Source: Njordibacter sp905182035 (lineage in GTDB: Bacteria; Pseudomonadota; Gammaproteobacteria; Pseudomonadales; Balneatricaceae). From it: 64,000 nt of DNA. The first letter of the stretch is position 1; each line of letters starts with the position of its first letter. Made by a program: the position numbers and the translations under genes. Of this stretch, positions 35,906 to 45,583 are shown in pieces. The notes beneath the pieces are model-generated. The model was not told the origin of the DNA. It saw only the letters and a list, made by a program, of their open reading frames with translations, and did no database searches. The stretch lies in NCBI RefSeq assembly GCF_047730075.1, contig NZ_CP159831.1, positions 2,917,173 through 2,981,172 on the forward strand, in the 5' to 3' direction.

Positions 35906-37282
35906 ATGCCCCATGCCATCGCTCCAAGCAGCGAAGCCGAAGCATTTCTCGCAGCTAACCCAGACCTTGTGAGCGTAGATTTATTACTGCCCGATCAGCA
36001 TGGTGTTTTACGAGGCAAACGCATTCCTGCGCAGGAGTTGCTCAAAGTTTATGAGCAGGGCCTTTATTTGCCTGGTTCAGTGTTCGCCCTTGATATCAAT
36101 GGCAACACCGTAGAGAGCACCGGTATTGGGTTTGATACGGGTGACTGTGACCAGCCCTGTAGAGTAATACCCCACACCTTAACTATGGTGCCATGGCAAA
36201 ACAAACCTGTGGCTCAATGTTTAATCACTATGGAACAAACCCCTGGCGAAGCTTACTTTGCTAACCCACGCCACGTTTTAGATCAGATCTGCGACCAATA
36301 TCAGAGCCAAGGCCTAACCCCGATGGTAGCCGTTGAGTTGGAATTTTACCTCACCGATGCCAAGCGCCTTAAATCAGGCCTGTTACAGCCCCCAATAGCA
36401 CCAATAACAGGCCTTCGCGAGTCAGACACTCAGGTTTATGCAGTAGACAATTTAGATGACTATAGTGCGCTTCTAGATGACATCGTGCTTGCTGCCCAGG
36501 GGCAAAACATACCGGCATCTACAGCAGTAGCAGAGTATGCCCCTGGGCAGTTTGAAATAAACCTGCAGCATGTTGCAGATCCTGTATTGGCTTGCGACCA
36601 AGCCATATTGCTAAAGCGCATCATCAAAAGTGTGAGCCGAAAACATGGTTTTGGCGCCACCTTTATGGCTAAGCCCTATGCCGATCAAGCTGGCAGTGGC
36701 ATGCACATCCATATGAGCTTGCTGGATGATTCTGCAACTAACGTATTCGCTTGTGATCAGAAGAACCAACCCAATGCTATGTTAGGCAAAGCCTTAGCTG
36801 GCTTACAGGCCACTATGGCTGATACCATGGCCCTGCTCTGCCCCAAGGTTAATTCATACCGTCGCTTTCAACCCGGCTTCTTTGTTGCCATGGCCCCAAC
36901 ATGGGGAGTAGATAACCGTACCGTTGCCTTGCGCATTCCTAATGGCTCCGGTGCTGCAACACGCATTGAACACCGTGTAGCAGGGGCTGATGCCAACCCT
37001 TATTTGGCCATGGCCGCATTGCTTTCGGGTGCGCTTCATGGCATTAATAATGATTTAGATTTGGGCCCTCAAACCACCGGCAATGGTGCAGAAAAAACAA
37101 CCTCGAGTTTGCCATTGAATTGGGTGGATGCCTACGGTATTTTAGCCAAAAGCAAATTTGCTGCAAACGCCTTTGGAGCTGATTTTCTGTGGGTATATGT
37201 CCAGGTGCAGCAACAAGAATATACCGAGTTTAACCGCCATGTAAGCAGCTTAGAAATAGACTGGTACCGGCGCACACTTTAA
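35906..37282 (+). CDS. Second glutamine-synthetase-like gamma-glutamylpolyamine ligase
   Basis: A 458-residue paralogue of the puuA product across the divergent region. Shared hallmarks are LLLPDQHGVLRGKRIPA, VAVELEFYLTDAK, VAEYAPGQFEINLQHV, AKPYADQAGSGMHIHMS and CPKVNSYRRFQPG. It forms an operon with the FAD oxidase 14 bases downstream. Two such ligases in one cluster suggest different polyamine substrates (for example putrescine and spermidine), as in Pseudomonas, but sequence alone does not say which does what. Confidence 0.84.
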   Translation: MPHAIAPSSEAEAFLAANPDLVSVDLLLPDQHGVLRGKRIPAQELLKVYEQGLYLPGSVFALDINGNTVESTGIGFDTGDCDQPCRVIPHTLTMVPWQNKPVAQCLITMEQTPGEAYFANPRHVLDQICDQYQSQGLTPMVAVELEFYLTDAKRLKSGLLQPPIAPITGLRESDTQVYAVDNLDDYSALLDDIVLAAQGQNIPASTAVAEYAPGQFEINLQHVADPVLACDQAILLKRIIKSVSRKHGFGATFMAKPYADQAGSGMHIHMSLLDDSATNVFACDQKNQPNAMLGKALAGLQATMADTMALLCPKVNSYRRFQPGFFVAMAPTWGVDNRTVALRIPNGSGAATRIEHRVAGADANPYLAMAALLSGALHGINNDLDLGPQTTGNGAEKTTSSLPLNWVDAYGILAKSKFAANAFGADFLWVYVQVQQQEYTEFNRHVSSLEIDWYRRTL

Positions 37283-37296
37283 ATTGCAGGATTTTT

Positions 37297-38577
37297 ATGA
37301 GCCAAGCACACACCCACTCTTACTACGCTGCGAGTGCTAACAAACATATTCAGTGCCCCACATTACAAGGCAGCCACAGTGCCGATGTATGCGTTGTAGG
37401 TGCTGGAATTACTGGACTTAGCGCCGCCTTAAATTTGGCAGAACGAGGTTATAAAGTCACAGTTGTTGAAGCTAACTTAGTGGGCTGGGGCGCCTCTGGG
37501 CGCAGTGGTGGGCAAATGATTTTTGGTTTTGGCTGCGATATGTCCGTGATCGAAAAATCTGCTGGCAAACTAGCAGCTAAAGCCATGTGGGGCATGTCTT
37601 TAGAGGCCATTGATATCCTGCGACAGCGTGTAGACAAACACCAAATTCAATGTGACTTGCAGCAAGGTCACCTTCATGCCGCGATAAAACCGAGGCAGAT
37701 GCGGGAACTGGAAGAATGGCAGGCCTCGTTAGAAAAACAGTATGGTTATGCCAGCTTAAGCCTTTGGAGCCAGCAGCAAGTGCAATCAAAAATGGCTAGT
37801 GAGCGTTATATAGGTGGGCTTTATGATGCCAACTCTGGCCATATTCACCCTCTCAATTACACGTTAGGTTTAGCAAAAGCGGCTTTGGACGCAGGCGTCA
37901 CCATTTACACAGATTCTGCAGTAACTAAGGTGACCAGAAAATCTCAGGCCAATATTTGTCATACTACACAGGGGCAAATTACCACTCAACAGGTGCTTTT
38001 CTGTGGCAACGCCTATATGGGTAAACTGGTACCTGAAATTAGTAACAAAATAATGCCTGTTGGCACTTACATTGGCGCTACGGAACCACTAGGGAAAGCC
38101 CGAGCTGAGGCTCTGATCAATAACAACATGGCCGTTGCTGACATTAATTTTGTATTGGATTATTTCCGCATGTCTGCAGATTATCGTATGTTATTTGGTG
38201 GCCGAGTTAGCTACTCCACCTTAGCACCCCCAAACCTGACACATTCTATGCGCCAACGTATGTTAGGCGTGTTCCCACAATTGGCAGACGTTAATATGGA
38301 CTATTCTTGGGGTGGTAATGTTGCCATCACCATGAACCGTGGGCCTCACTTTGGTCGCGTTGGCAAAGACTTATATTTTGCTCAAGGTTTTTCTGGCCAC
38401 GGTATTGCTGCAACAGGTTTGGCTGGGAAGCTACTCGCTGAAGCGGTGGCAGGACAAGCTGAACGATTTGATCTATTCAATGAAATTAGCCACTTACCTT
38501 TTCCTGGCGGCACCCTATTTAAAACACCAGCACTTATGTTGGCCATGGCTTGGTATCGTTTACGGGATATGTTGTAG
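37297..38577 (+). CDS. puuB: FAD-dependent gamma-glutamylpolyamine oxidase
   Basis: A 426-residue DadA/glycine-oxidase-type flavoenzyme. The dinucleotide motif is VVGAGITGLSAALNLAERG (about residues 32-50), followed by GWGASGRSGGQM and HPLNYTLGLAKAALDAGV; the C-terminal FSGHGIAATGLAGKLLAEA closes the FAD site. It would oxidise gamma-glutamylputrescine to the aldehyde. CAGGA precedes the start. The aldehyde dehydrogenase PuuC that should follow is not in the window. Its stop is 16 bases from the convergent puuR stop. Confidence 0.87.
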   Translation: MSQAHTHSYYAASANKHIQCPTLQGSHSADVCVVGAGITGLSAALNLAERGYKVTVVEANLVGWGASGRSGGQMIFGFGCDMSVIEKSAGKLAAKAMWGMSLEAIDILRQRVDKHQIQCDLQQGHLHAAIKPRQMRELEEWQASLEKQYGYASLSLWSQQQVQSKMASERYIGGLYDANSGHIHPLNYTLGLAKAALDAGVTIYTDSAVTKVTRKSQANICHTTQGQITTQQVLFCGNAYMGKLVPEISNKIMPVGTYIGATEPLGKARAEALINNNMAVADINFVLDYFRMSADYRMLFGGRVSYSTLAPPNLTHSMRQRMLGVFPQLADVNMDYSWGGNVAITMNRGPHFGRVGKDLYFAQGFSGHGIAATGLAGKLLAEAVAGQAERFDLFNEISHLPFPGGTLFKTPALMLAMAWYRLRDML

Positions 38578-38593
38578 TAACGGCAGGGTTGAA

Positions 38594-39139
38594 TTAGTGA
38601 GATACATTGCCATTGTTGGCACTCACGACTTTGGCAGTAACATCACCTAAGTTACGAAAACGATGGGGCAGGTGGGTATGGAAAAAATAACCGTCTCCTG
38701 TGACCAACTGGTAAACCTGCTGATCCACAGTTAACTCAATTTCACCTTGCACAACGATGCCAGCTTCTTCACCATCGTACTTAATCATATCCTCACCAGT
38801 GTCAGCTCCAGGGGGGTAGGTTTCGCTAAGCATCGAGATATTGCGGTCTGCAACACTGTGGCCAATGAGTTTTATAGCTACGCCCTGAGCACTCATATCT
38901 GCCTGTTCGTTGGCCTTAAAAACCACTTGATTGCTCATTACTAGATCGGTGGTAAAAAACTCTTCCACACCCATAGGAAACCCTTTCAGCACTTTAAGCA
39001 GAGAGCTAAATGAAGGGCTTACGGTGTTTTTTTCAATCATGGAGATGGTGCTATTAGTCACCCCCGCACGTTTGGCCAACTCTCGTTGTGAAAGTCCTAG
39101 GCGTTTACGAATCGTTTTTAATCTGGCACCTAAGTCCAA
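38594..39139 (-). CDS. puuR: PuuR-like XRE/cupin transcriptional regulator
   Basis: The 181-residue protein joins an N-terminal XRE helix-turn-helix (residues 5-60: LKTIRKRLGLSQRELAKRAG, STISMIEKNTVSPS) to a C-terminal cupin domain (EAGIVVQGEIELTVDQQV, FFHTHLPHRFRNLG). This is the layout of PuuR, the putrescine-responsive repressor. It lies between the puu genes and a histidine kinase gene that precedes it by 27 bases on the same strand, so the two are probably cotranscribed. Confidence 0.88.
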   Translation of the reverse strand: MDLGARLKTIRKRLGLSQRELAKRAGVTNSTISMIEKNTVSPSFSSLLKVLKGFPMGVEEFFTTDLVMSNQVVFKANEQADMSAQGVAIKLIGHSVADRNISMLSETYPPGADTGEDMIKYDGEEAGIVVQGEIELTVDQQVYQLVTGDGYFFHTHLPHRFRNLGDVTAKVVSANNGNVSH

Positions 39140-39166
39140 GGCACTTCCTCCCTATGTTAGTGTGGT

Positions 39167-40966
39167 TTAGCATTCCTGTAACGGGATGCGGACACGAACC
39201 TTTACACCTTCATCAACCACAGTATTAATATCAACAATTCCACCTAGAGATCGCGCACGTTCATCCACTCCAGACAAACCAAAACCCACCTTGCTGTCTA
39301 GTGGATCAAAACCAATGCCGTTATCTTCAACACAAATGTTCATGTGTCGGTCAGAAACATCTAAAACCACCTTCAGTTTAGTTAGCTTAGCGTATTTGAC
39401 CGCATTATTTACCAGCTCTTGCACTATACGATAGCTTGCAATGCTATATATTTCTTCTACATTATTCACCGAGTCATCAATATTAAGATCTAAGTCAATA
39501 TTTTGCTCATCTAAATGAAAAGCAAGAATACACTGCTCAACGGCCACCTTTAAACCAAACATGTCTAGTGCCTCAGGCCTTAAGCGTTGAATCATATCAC
39601 GCATGGTCTCATACAGCGCATCTGCTTGAGAGGTGATATCTTGAGCGTAAGTTGCTACCTCTTGCATGGTTTCTACAGATTCAAGTATGTGGGCATTAAT
39701 CTTTATGGCCGTGAGGGTTTGGCCAAACTCATCATGTAGCTCTCTAGCAATGTGGTGAATTTGGTCCTCTTGCACCCTTATTAGCTGTTGTGCCAAGTGG
39801 GTATTTTCGTCATTCTTTCGCTGCAGTTCTTTGGTGCGATGTGTAACCATCACTTCTAAATTTGCATGCTGCTGACTTAGCTCTGTGAGTACATTATCCC
39901 GCTGTAGTTCGAGTCTATACTTGGCGAATGAGTTATGGTAATGGATACCATAGGCAATATACATGGCGAAGAGTAGCAGCCCCATAATTTGAAGGTGTTG
40001 GGAATAGAGTCCTGCAGGCTGCGCTATAGACAGGGTAAAGGGCTGACCCAAGTCATCTAGTTCACGTTCCTCTAACAAGGTATCTATTTCAATGATTGGC
40101 AATGAGGCTGTTTGAGGAAGAATTTCTTCTGCAGCTAACTTACGCTCTTTGCCGTGAAGTAGCCGGACACTTGCCAAAGGTACAGTATTAACCACAGATG
40201 CCAGCATAGTATCTGTTTTTATTATCAGCAATACCGCCAGGCCGCCTTGCGCATTATTTGGTAATGCTCCAAGGCCACCTTGCGAATAACGCCGCTCCAT
40301 CGCAGTCGCTGTATCTCGCGTATCCAACACCTTGATTAGTGCATAACCACGCCCACCTTCTTTTAGTTTGTAAGGTTGAGAGGCTACAGGTTCGCCCGTG
40401 ACCAAGGAGGCCAGAAGAGGGTCCCGCATACTGGCTACAGACATCATGTCAAATCCCATAAGGCCTTTAACTGATTCAAGATAGGGGTCTATAAAAAAAA
40501 TAGGGAAGTGCATGGGCACCCCATCAATGGTATCGAAGGGCTTGACCGTGGAGCTGTTCTTAGGCACATAGCGTGTGACCTTATAATCTCGGTAACCCAT
40601 ATTACGCATGCGCTCTTCGTGTTCAGCTTTGTTAGCCGGGTCAATGCTAACCAGTGCCTCAAACATATAAATATGTGGGTACGCATCACGCATGCGCCTA
40701 GTGAAGTCGCGTGTTTGTTGAAGCTTATTGGTGCCAATACTCGTAAGTAAACTACCAAAGCCAGCTAAAGCCGCATCATTGATTACAAGCTGTTCATGAA
40801 TTTGATTGATCGCGTCGTTTGCGTCGTGATCAAAACTTATTCGTTGGCTGTTGATAGCCACAGCGCCAACTAGGGATAGCACCACTGCCACACTAAAGGA
40901 CCACAACAAAAAACTCAACAGAGTTGAAGGGCGTCTTAAATAATCTAGATGACTACCTTTTTCCAC
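39167..40966 (-). CDS. CHASE-domain membrane histidine kinase (NarL-partner type)
   Basis: A 599-residue sensor: membrane span at about 17-40, an extracytoplasmic CHASE domain to about 325 (FEALVSIDPANKAEHEERMR, GFDMMSVASMRDPLLASLV), a second span near 330-350, a coiled coil (VMVTHRTKELQRKNDENTHL), then a HisKA_3 box RELHDEFGQTLTAIKIN and an ATPase domain ending GFGLSGVDERARSLGG. Kinases of this class normally signal to NarL/LuxR-type regulators, and none is adjacent. It is directly upstream of puuR. The CHASE ligand is unknown. Confidence 0.88.
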   Translation of the reverse strand: MEKGSHLDYLRRPSTLLSFLLWSFSVAVVLSLVGAVAINSQRISFDHDANDAINQIHEQLVINDAALAGFGSLLTSIGTNKLQQTRDFTRRMRDAYPHIYMFEALVSIDPANKAEHEERMRNMGYRDYKVTRYVPKNSSTVKPFDTIDGVPMHFPIFFIDPYLESVKGLMGFDMMSVASMRDPLLASLVTGEPVASQPYKLKEGGRGYALIKVLDTRDTATAMERRYSQGGLGALPNNAQGGLAVLLIIKTDTMLASVVNTVPLASVRLLHGKERKLAAEEILPQTASLPIIEIDTLLEERELDDLGQPFTLSIAQPAGLYSQHLQIMGLLLFAMYIAYGIHYHNSFAKYRLELQRDNVLTELSQQHANLEVMVTHRTKELQRKNDENTHLAQQLIRVQEDQIHHIARELHDEFGQTLTAIKINAHILESVETMQEVATYAQDITSQADALYETMRDMIQRLRPEALDMFGLKVAVEQCILAFHLDEQNIDLDLNIDDSVNNVEEIYSIASYRIVQELVNNAVKYAKLTKLKVVLDVSDRHMNICVEDNGIGFDPLDSKVGFGLSGVDERARSLGGIVDINTVVDEGVKVRVRIPLQEC

Positions 40967-41069
40967 GGTGAAAATCCTTGCGTCTGCCTCTGCTGCTGGC
41001 GCTATTGTTTTACTGGTCGCAGTAGCGATCTAATAAGTAATAAAGGCATTGTTAGGCTAAATTGGTTTT

Positions 41070-41633
41070 TTAATACTTTTTAGGTTTTGTTATAAATGCT
41101 TTTAATATAAGTATTATTCCAGTAAGGATTATCAAATAAGTCAGACCTATCATTATCAATTTAAATAAGTTGAGTCCGGAGCCCAATGAAACCAATGTTT
41201 CAGATATTGCGCCTGAATTTAAATAGGTTTCTAACATCAATAATTCAACGAAATTCTCAGACCAATCGGCTATCATACCCAAGACAGTAGGAGCTAACAA
41301 TAATAGACGCTTGTTTTTAAAGAGATATATAATCCAAGAGCCATTCATCACAGTAGAAACAACCGCAAAAATTATGTCCCATAATTGAAGGAATTGGCTA
41401 TAGCAAAGAAGCTGAGCCTGATCCCTTGCGTGAAAAAACTCTTGAACTATCTCTATATTGTAAATAGAAAGACCTAGTGAATTTGACCCAATATCTAACC
41501 TGAAACAGCCACTTAGAGGCACTAAAACTAGTGAGATGTACAAGATAAATACTAAAGTTAATCCTAAAGCACAATATAGATTTCTGTGATTATTGAAGTA
41601 TTTAAATGTCTTGATCATAGTTTTATCTATCAA
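41070..41633 (-). CDS. Unknown four-span membrane protein
   Basis: I do not recognise this 187-residue protein. Four hydrophobic spans are visible (about residues 20-40, 85-105, 112-128 and 155-178), with WDIIFAVVSTVMNGSW and GMIADWSENFVELLML as the most distinctive stretches. It lies 5 bases after the 129-residue gene on the same strand, so the two are a pair. The segment is visibly more A/T-rich than glmS or the kinase on either side, which suggests later acquisition. Confidence 0.65.
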   Translation of the reverse strand: MIDKTMIKTFKYFNNHRNLYCALGLTLVFILYISLVLVPLSGCFRLDIGSNSLGLSIYNIEIVQEFFHARDQAQLLCYSQFLQLWDIIFAVVSTVMNGSWIIYLFKNKRLLLLAPTVLGMIADWSENFVELLMLETYLNSGAISETLVSLGSGLNLFKLIMIGLTYLIILTGIILILKAFITKPKKY

Positions 41634-41638
41634 TTTTT

Positions 41639-42028
41639 TTAAAAGTATTTAAATTCAGATTTTCCTGCATAATACAAAATAAGAGACGCAGGCAGCAAAA
41701 ATAGAAATAGTAAGTATTCAGTTGGATCAGCTCCTTCAACATAAAAAACCAATAGGCCCAATATGTTTAAGTTGAATAATATGACTCCCATGACTTGTAC
41801 GGGATAGAGTTTCACTGAACCTACAAAAAAATAACGAATACTAAAGTAAATAAACGCAGTAAATAATGATAACCGGATCGCATGCAGGCGATGTTCTGGA
41901 ACATCATGACCGTCTGACATAAAGAAAGGGAACGTAATAGAAACATTGTAGAAATACCCAACAACGACACTGACACAATATATAAACAATAGCGCTATTA
42001 TTATTTTTGCAACTACTCTACTAGTCAT
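41639..42028 (-). CDS. Unknown small membrane protein, partner of the next gene
   Basis: A 129-residue protein with about four hydrophobic spans (IIIALLFIYCVSVVVGYF, LSLFTAFIYFSIRYFFVG, VQVMGVILFNLNILGLLVFY, YLLFLFLLPASLILYYA). No family recognised. AGGGG stands 9 bases before the start. It begins 42 bases after the glmS stop, so read-through from glmS is possible, but its composition is unlike glmS. Confidence 0.65.
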   Translation of the reverse strand: MTSRVVAKIIIALLFIYCVSVVVGYFYNVSITFPFFMSDGHDVPEHRLHAIRLSLFTAFIYFSIRYFFVGSVKLYPVQVMGVILFNLNILGLLVFYVEGADPTEYLLFLFLLPASLILYYAGKSEFKYF

Positions 42029-42070
42029 GAAATTACCCCTAATTCACATTTTAGTCTCAACTTGTTAAAT

Positions 42071-43891
42071 TTATTCCACGGTCACCGACTTGGCTAAATT
42101 ACGAGGCTGATCCACGTCAGTACCTTTGATGATAGCCACATGGTAAGACAATAGCTGCATAGGTATAGCATAAGCTATTGGCGCTAACAGTTCATGCACT
42201 TCTGGTACGACAATGACATGGGTGGCATCATCTTCTGCCATTTTGGCGTGGACATCAGCAAAAACAAACAGTTCACCGCCACGGGCGCGTACTTCCTGCA
42301 TGTTGGCTTTGAGTTTATCAAGCATATCATCTTTAGGTGCAACCACAACGACAGGCATATATGCATCAACTAGGGCCAATGGGCCATGCTTGAGCTCTCC
42401 TGCAGGGTAGGCCTCAGCATGAATATAGGAAATTTCTTTTAGCTTTAGAGCGCCTTCCGAGGCGATTGGGTACATGCTACCTCGGCCAAGGAATAAGGTG
42501 TGATGTTTGTCAGCAAACCGCTGAGCTACTGCTTCAATCTTAGGCTCCATTTGCAAACATTGCTGCAATACACCGGGTAGCGTCTGCATGGCATGAATAA
42601 TGGGCTGAACATCGATATCTGAACGTTGTTTAGCCAGTAATAAGGTGACGTGAAGCAATGTGATTAGCTGGGCGGTGAAGGCCTTAGTTGACGCCACACT
42701 GATCTCAGGTCCTGCCTGTGTTAATAGTACCATGTCAGATTCACGTACCAGGCTGCTTGATGCCACATTGCAAATGGCTAGACTGGCAGCTAATTTGTTT
42801 TTATCAATGTGGCGCAACGCAGCCAAGCTGTCCGCCGTTTCGCCAGACTGAGACAAGGTGATAAGCAGCGTGTCTTCGGGTACTACAGCCTGGCGGTAGC
42901 GGTATTCACTGGCCACCTCTATTTGACAAGCAAGGCCTGCCAAACTTTCTATCCAATACTTTGCTACCATGCCTGCCAGGTAGCTAGTACCACAAGCAAT
43001 AATCTGTACGTTCTTAGCCTTGGACAAGGCTTCAATAGCGTTGTCATCGAGAATGTTTTGGAGCTTTCCAGCAATAATTTGCTGCTCAATGAGATTGGCC
43101 ACAACCTTGGGCTGTTCGTTAATCTCTTTTAACATGTAGTGCTTATAGGCCCCTTTATCACTGCTTTCTTCGCTGTGTTCATAGCGGTGGCTTGGGCGCT
43201 CAACAACTACGCCACTAGCGTCAGTAACTGTTACTTGGGTACGGCTGATTGCTGCAATATCACCGTCTTCTAAAAACATAAAGTTGTCGGTGACTTGCAA
43301 CAGCGCCAGTTGGTCGGAGGCGATGTAATTTTCATCACTGCCTAGGCCAATCACTAATGGGCTGCCCTTACGTGCAGCTAACAACAAATCTGGCTGGGTT
43401 TCATCCACCACACCTAACGCATAAGCACCCTCACAACGACCCGCTGCATCACGCACTGCTGCCGTTAAAGACATACCCTGCTTACGGTTGCGGTGAATTA
43501 AATGGGCAATTACTTCTGTGTCTGTGTCGCTTTCAAAGCCGTATCCTGTAGCAACAAGATCTTCTTTTATAGATTCAAAATTGTCAATGATGCCATTGTG
43601 AACCACCGCTAAACTACTGTGAGACCAGTGAGGGTGGGCATTAGTTTCATTAGGAATTCCGTGGGTAGCCCAACGTGTATGAGCAATACCTAAGCTGCCT
43701 TGTAATGGCTTAGCAGTTAAGGCGGCATCTAAACTAGCCACTTTGCCTACGCGGCGGGTACGCTGTAAACCTTGATCACTTAAAATCGCTACACCAGAGG
43801 AATCGTAACCGCGGTACTCTAGACGCTTTAGGCCTTCTACTAATATGCCGCTGATATTACGCTGAGCAATGGCGCCAACTATTCCGCACAT
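42071..43891 (-). CDS. glmS: Glutamine-fructose-6-phosphate aminotransferase
   Basis: Makes glucosamine-6-phosphate for cell-wall precursors. The N-terminal nucleophile Cys2 is in MCGIVGAIAQR; the glutaminase domain runs to about 240 (HTRWATHGIPNETNAHPH) and two SIS sugar-isomerase domains follow (ACGTSYLAGMVAKYW, TLSQSGETADSL, FLGRGSMYPIASEGALKLKE). It ends NLAKSVTVE as expected. With 606 residues and 16 bases from glmU it forms the conserved glmU-glmS operon. No glmS ribozyme is visible, as expected outside Gram-positives. Confidence 0.97.
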   Translation of the reverse strand: MCGIVGAIAQRNISGILVEGLKRLEYRGYDSSGVAILSDQGLQRTRRVGKVASLDAALTAKPLQGSLGIAHTRWATHGIPNETNAHPHWSHSSLAVVHNGIIDNFESIKEDLVATGYGFESDTDTEVIAHLIHRNRKQGMSLTAAVRDAAGRCEGAYALGVVDETQPDLLLAARKGSPLVIGLGSDENYIASDQLALLQVTDNFMFLEDGDIAAISRTQVTVTDASGVVVERPSHRYEHSEESSDKGAYKHYMLKEINEQPKVVANLIEQQIIAGKLQNILDDNAIEALSKAKNVQIIACGTSYLAGMVAKYWIESLAGLACQIEVASEYRYRQAVVPEDTLLITLSQSGETADSLAALRHIDKNKLAASLAICNVASSSLVRESDMVLLTQAGPEISVASTKAFTAQLITLLHVTLLLAKQRSDIDVQPIIHAMQTLPGVLQQCLQMEPKIEAVAQRFADKHHTLFLGRGSMYPIASEGALKLKEISYIHAEAYPAGELKHGPLALVDAYMPVVVVAPKDDMLDKLKANMQEVRARGGELFVFADVHAKMAEDDATHVIVVPEVHELLAPIAYAIPMQLLSYHVAIIKGTDVDQPRNLAKSVTVE

Positions 43892-43907
43892 GTGTTGTCT
43901 TCCTTGG

Positions 43908-45269
43908 TTAAATTTTTACTGGTTTAGCCCAAGTGGCTAAGTTGCGCTGTTTGCCACGAGCGATAGCTAGGTTACCATCGGCCACGTCTCTAGTAATGGT
44001 AGAACCAGCACCAATGGTTGCATCTGCGCCAATGGTGACAGGAGCAACAATGGAGCTGTTTGAGCCGATAAAAGCACCATCTGCAATCACAGTTTTGTAC
44101 TTGTTAACACCATCGTAGTTACAGGTAATGGTTCCAGCACCAATATTTACTTTTTCACCAACCACCGTATCACCTAGGTAGGTAAAGTGATTGGCCTTAG
44201 AGCCTTTGCCCAAGGTGGTCTTTTTGGTTTCGACAAAATTGCCTACTTTGGCATTATCATGAAGTATAGTGCCGGGTCGCAGGCGCGCAAAGGGTCCAAT
44301 ATTACAGTTTGCTGCAACTTGGGCCTGGTCAATTACACTATTTGCTAAAATCTGTGTGCCTGCTCCAATGTGGGCATTTTTGATGTGACAGTTGGGGCCA
44401 ATGTGAACGCCATCCCCTAACTGCACGTGACCCTCGATGATGGCATTGATGTCGATGTAAATATCTTTACCTGCGATGAGTTCACCACGTAAATCAAAAC
44501 GTGTAGGGTCTGCCAACTGTACACCGTCACGCAATAGTTGATTGGCTTGCTGGAGTTGATGCCAGCGCTCAAGGCTGGCCAATTGCACACGATCGTTTAC
44601 GCCTTGGGTTTGTTGTGGGAAGTCTGGCTGGAGGTGCCTGATGCCAACGCCATCGGCAACAGCCATGGCGACGATATCCGTGAGGTATATTTCACCTTGA
44701 GCATTGTTACTTTTAATGCGTGGTAACCAGCCATTCAATAAACTTGCCTTAACCGCCAAAATACCAGTGTTAGTTTCTTTGATTTGTAACTGGTCTGTAT
44801 TAGCATCTTTGTGTTCGACGATGGCCTGGATGTTTCCCCCATCATCACGCACAATGCGACCGTATCCACTTGAGTCATCTAATGTCACAGTAAGGATAGC
44901 CAAGTCGCCCTGCGCTGCTTGCTCGGCTAGCTGTTGCATTAGTACTGCAGGGACTAACGGTACATCACCATATAATACTAACACTATGGCATTATTATCA
45001 ACCTTAGGCATAGCTTGAGCCACCGCATGGCCAGTGCCCAATTGTTGATCTTGCGTCACGCATTCAGCACCCAGTGGCCGGACCACTGACTCTACTAGGT
45101 GTGCACCGTGGCCTACTATTATGTGTGTACGGGTAGGCTGGAGCCTTTGGGCCTGCTCAATGGCATGCACCAACATTGGCTTGCCTGCCAGTTCGTGAAG
45201 CACTTTAGGCAGATCTGAGCGCATGCGTGAACCTTTGCCTGCAGCGAGAATGATCACTTCTAACGACAT
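43908..45269 (-). CDS. glmU: Bifunctional GlcNAc-1-P uridyltransferase / GlcN-1-P acetyltransferase
   Basis: Makes UDP-GlcNAc in two steps. The N-terminal nucleotidyltransferase has LAAGKGSRMRSDLPKVLHEL (residues 8-27); the C-terminal half, from about 250, is a left-handed beta-helix of hexapeptide repeats (IDINAIIEGHVQLGDGVHIG, IGAGTITCNYDGVNK). Length 453 is standard. First gene of glmU-glmS and downstream of the ATP synthase operon terminator. Confidence 0.97.
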   Translation of the reverse strand: MSLEVIILAAGKGSRMRSDLPKVLHELAGKPMLVHAIEQAQRLQPTRTHIIVGHGAHLVESVVRPLGAECVTQDQQLGTGHAVAQAMPKVDNNAIVLVLYGDVPLVPAVLMQQLAEQAAQGDLAILTVTLDDSSGYGRIVRDDGGNIQAIVEHKDANTDQLQIKETNTGILAVKASLLNGWLPRIKSNNAQGEIYLTDIVAMAVADGVGIRHLQPDFPQQTQGVNDRVQLASLERWHQLQQANQLLRDGVQLADPTRFDLRGELIAGKDIYIDINAIIEGHVQLGDGVHIGPNCHIKNAHIGAGTQILANSVIDQAQVAANCNIGPFARLRPGTILHDNAKVGNFVETKKTTLGKGSKANHFTYLGDTVVGEKVNIGAGTITCNYDGVNKYKTVIADGAFIGSNSSIVAPVTIGADATIGAGSTITRDVADGNLAIARGKQRNLATWAKPVKI

Positions 45270-45534
45270 GAACGATCCTTGTGAAACTGTATTAAATTCT
45301 AGTCTTTAGTTTAGACGCTTTATGTTACTAAAGTTCATCAAAGTTTGTTTTATTGTGGTCAATAAATATTTGATCAATAGTCAGCCTTAGTTACACCAAA
45401 ACACAATGTTATATTTTGCCATAGGCACTCTCTCAAGTATCAATGTGGCCACGACATCATGGCATTATAACGCTGTTGCTTCACGTTTGCGTTACGTCAT
45501 AGAAAACTAGGTTATAAAACAGTTTTTTAGGGCA
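45270..45534. other. Non-coding gap upstream of glmU
   Basis: About 265 bases between the ATP synthase terminator and glmU, on the minus strand the upstream region of glmU. It is A/T-rich and must contain the glmUS promoter. No gene, riboswitch or small RNA could be recognised. Confidence 0.5.
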
Positions 45535-45565
45535 CAAAAAAAGCAGCCGAGGCTGCCTTTTTTGG
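45535..45565 (-). terminator. ATP synthase operon terminator
   Basis: On the minus strand: A6, GGCAGCC, loop TC, GGCTGC, T7. It lies about 20-50 bases after the atpC stop. Confidence 0.92.
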
Positions 45566-45583
45566 TGGTTCCCTTTGAACTAC

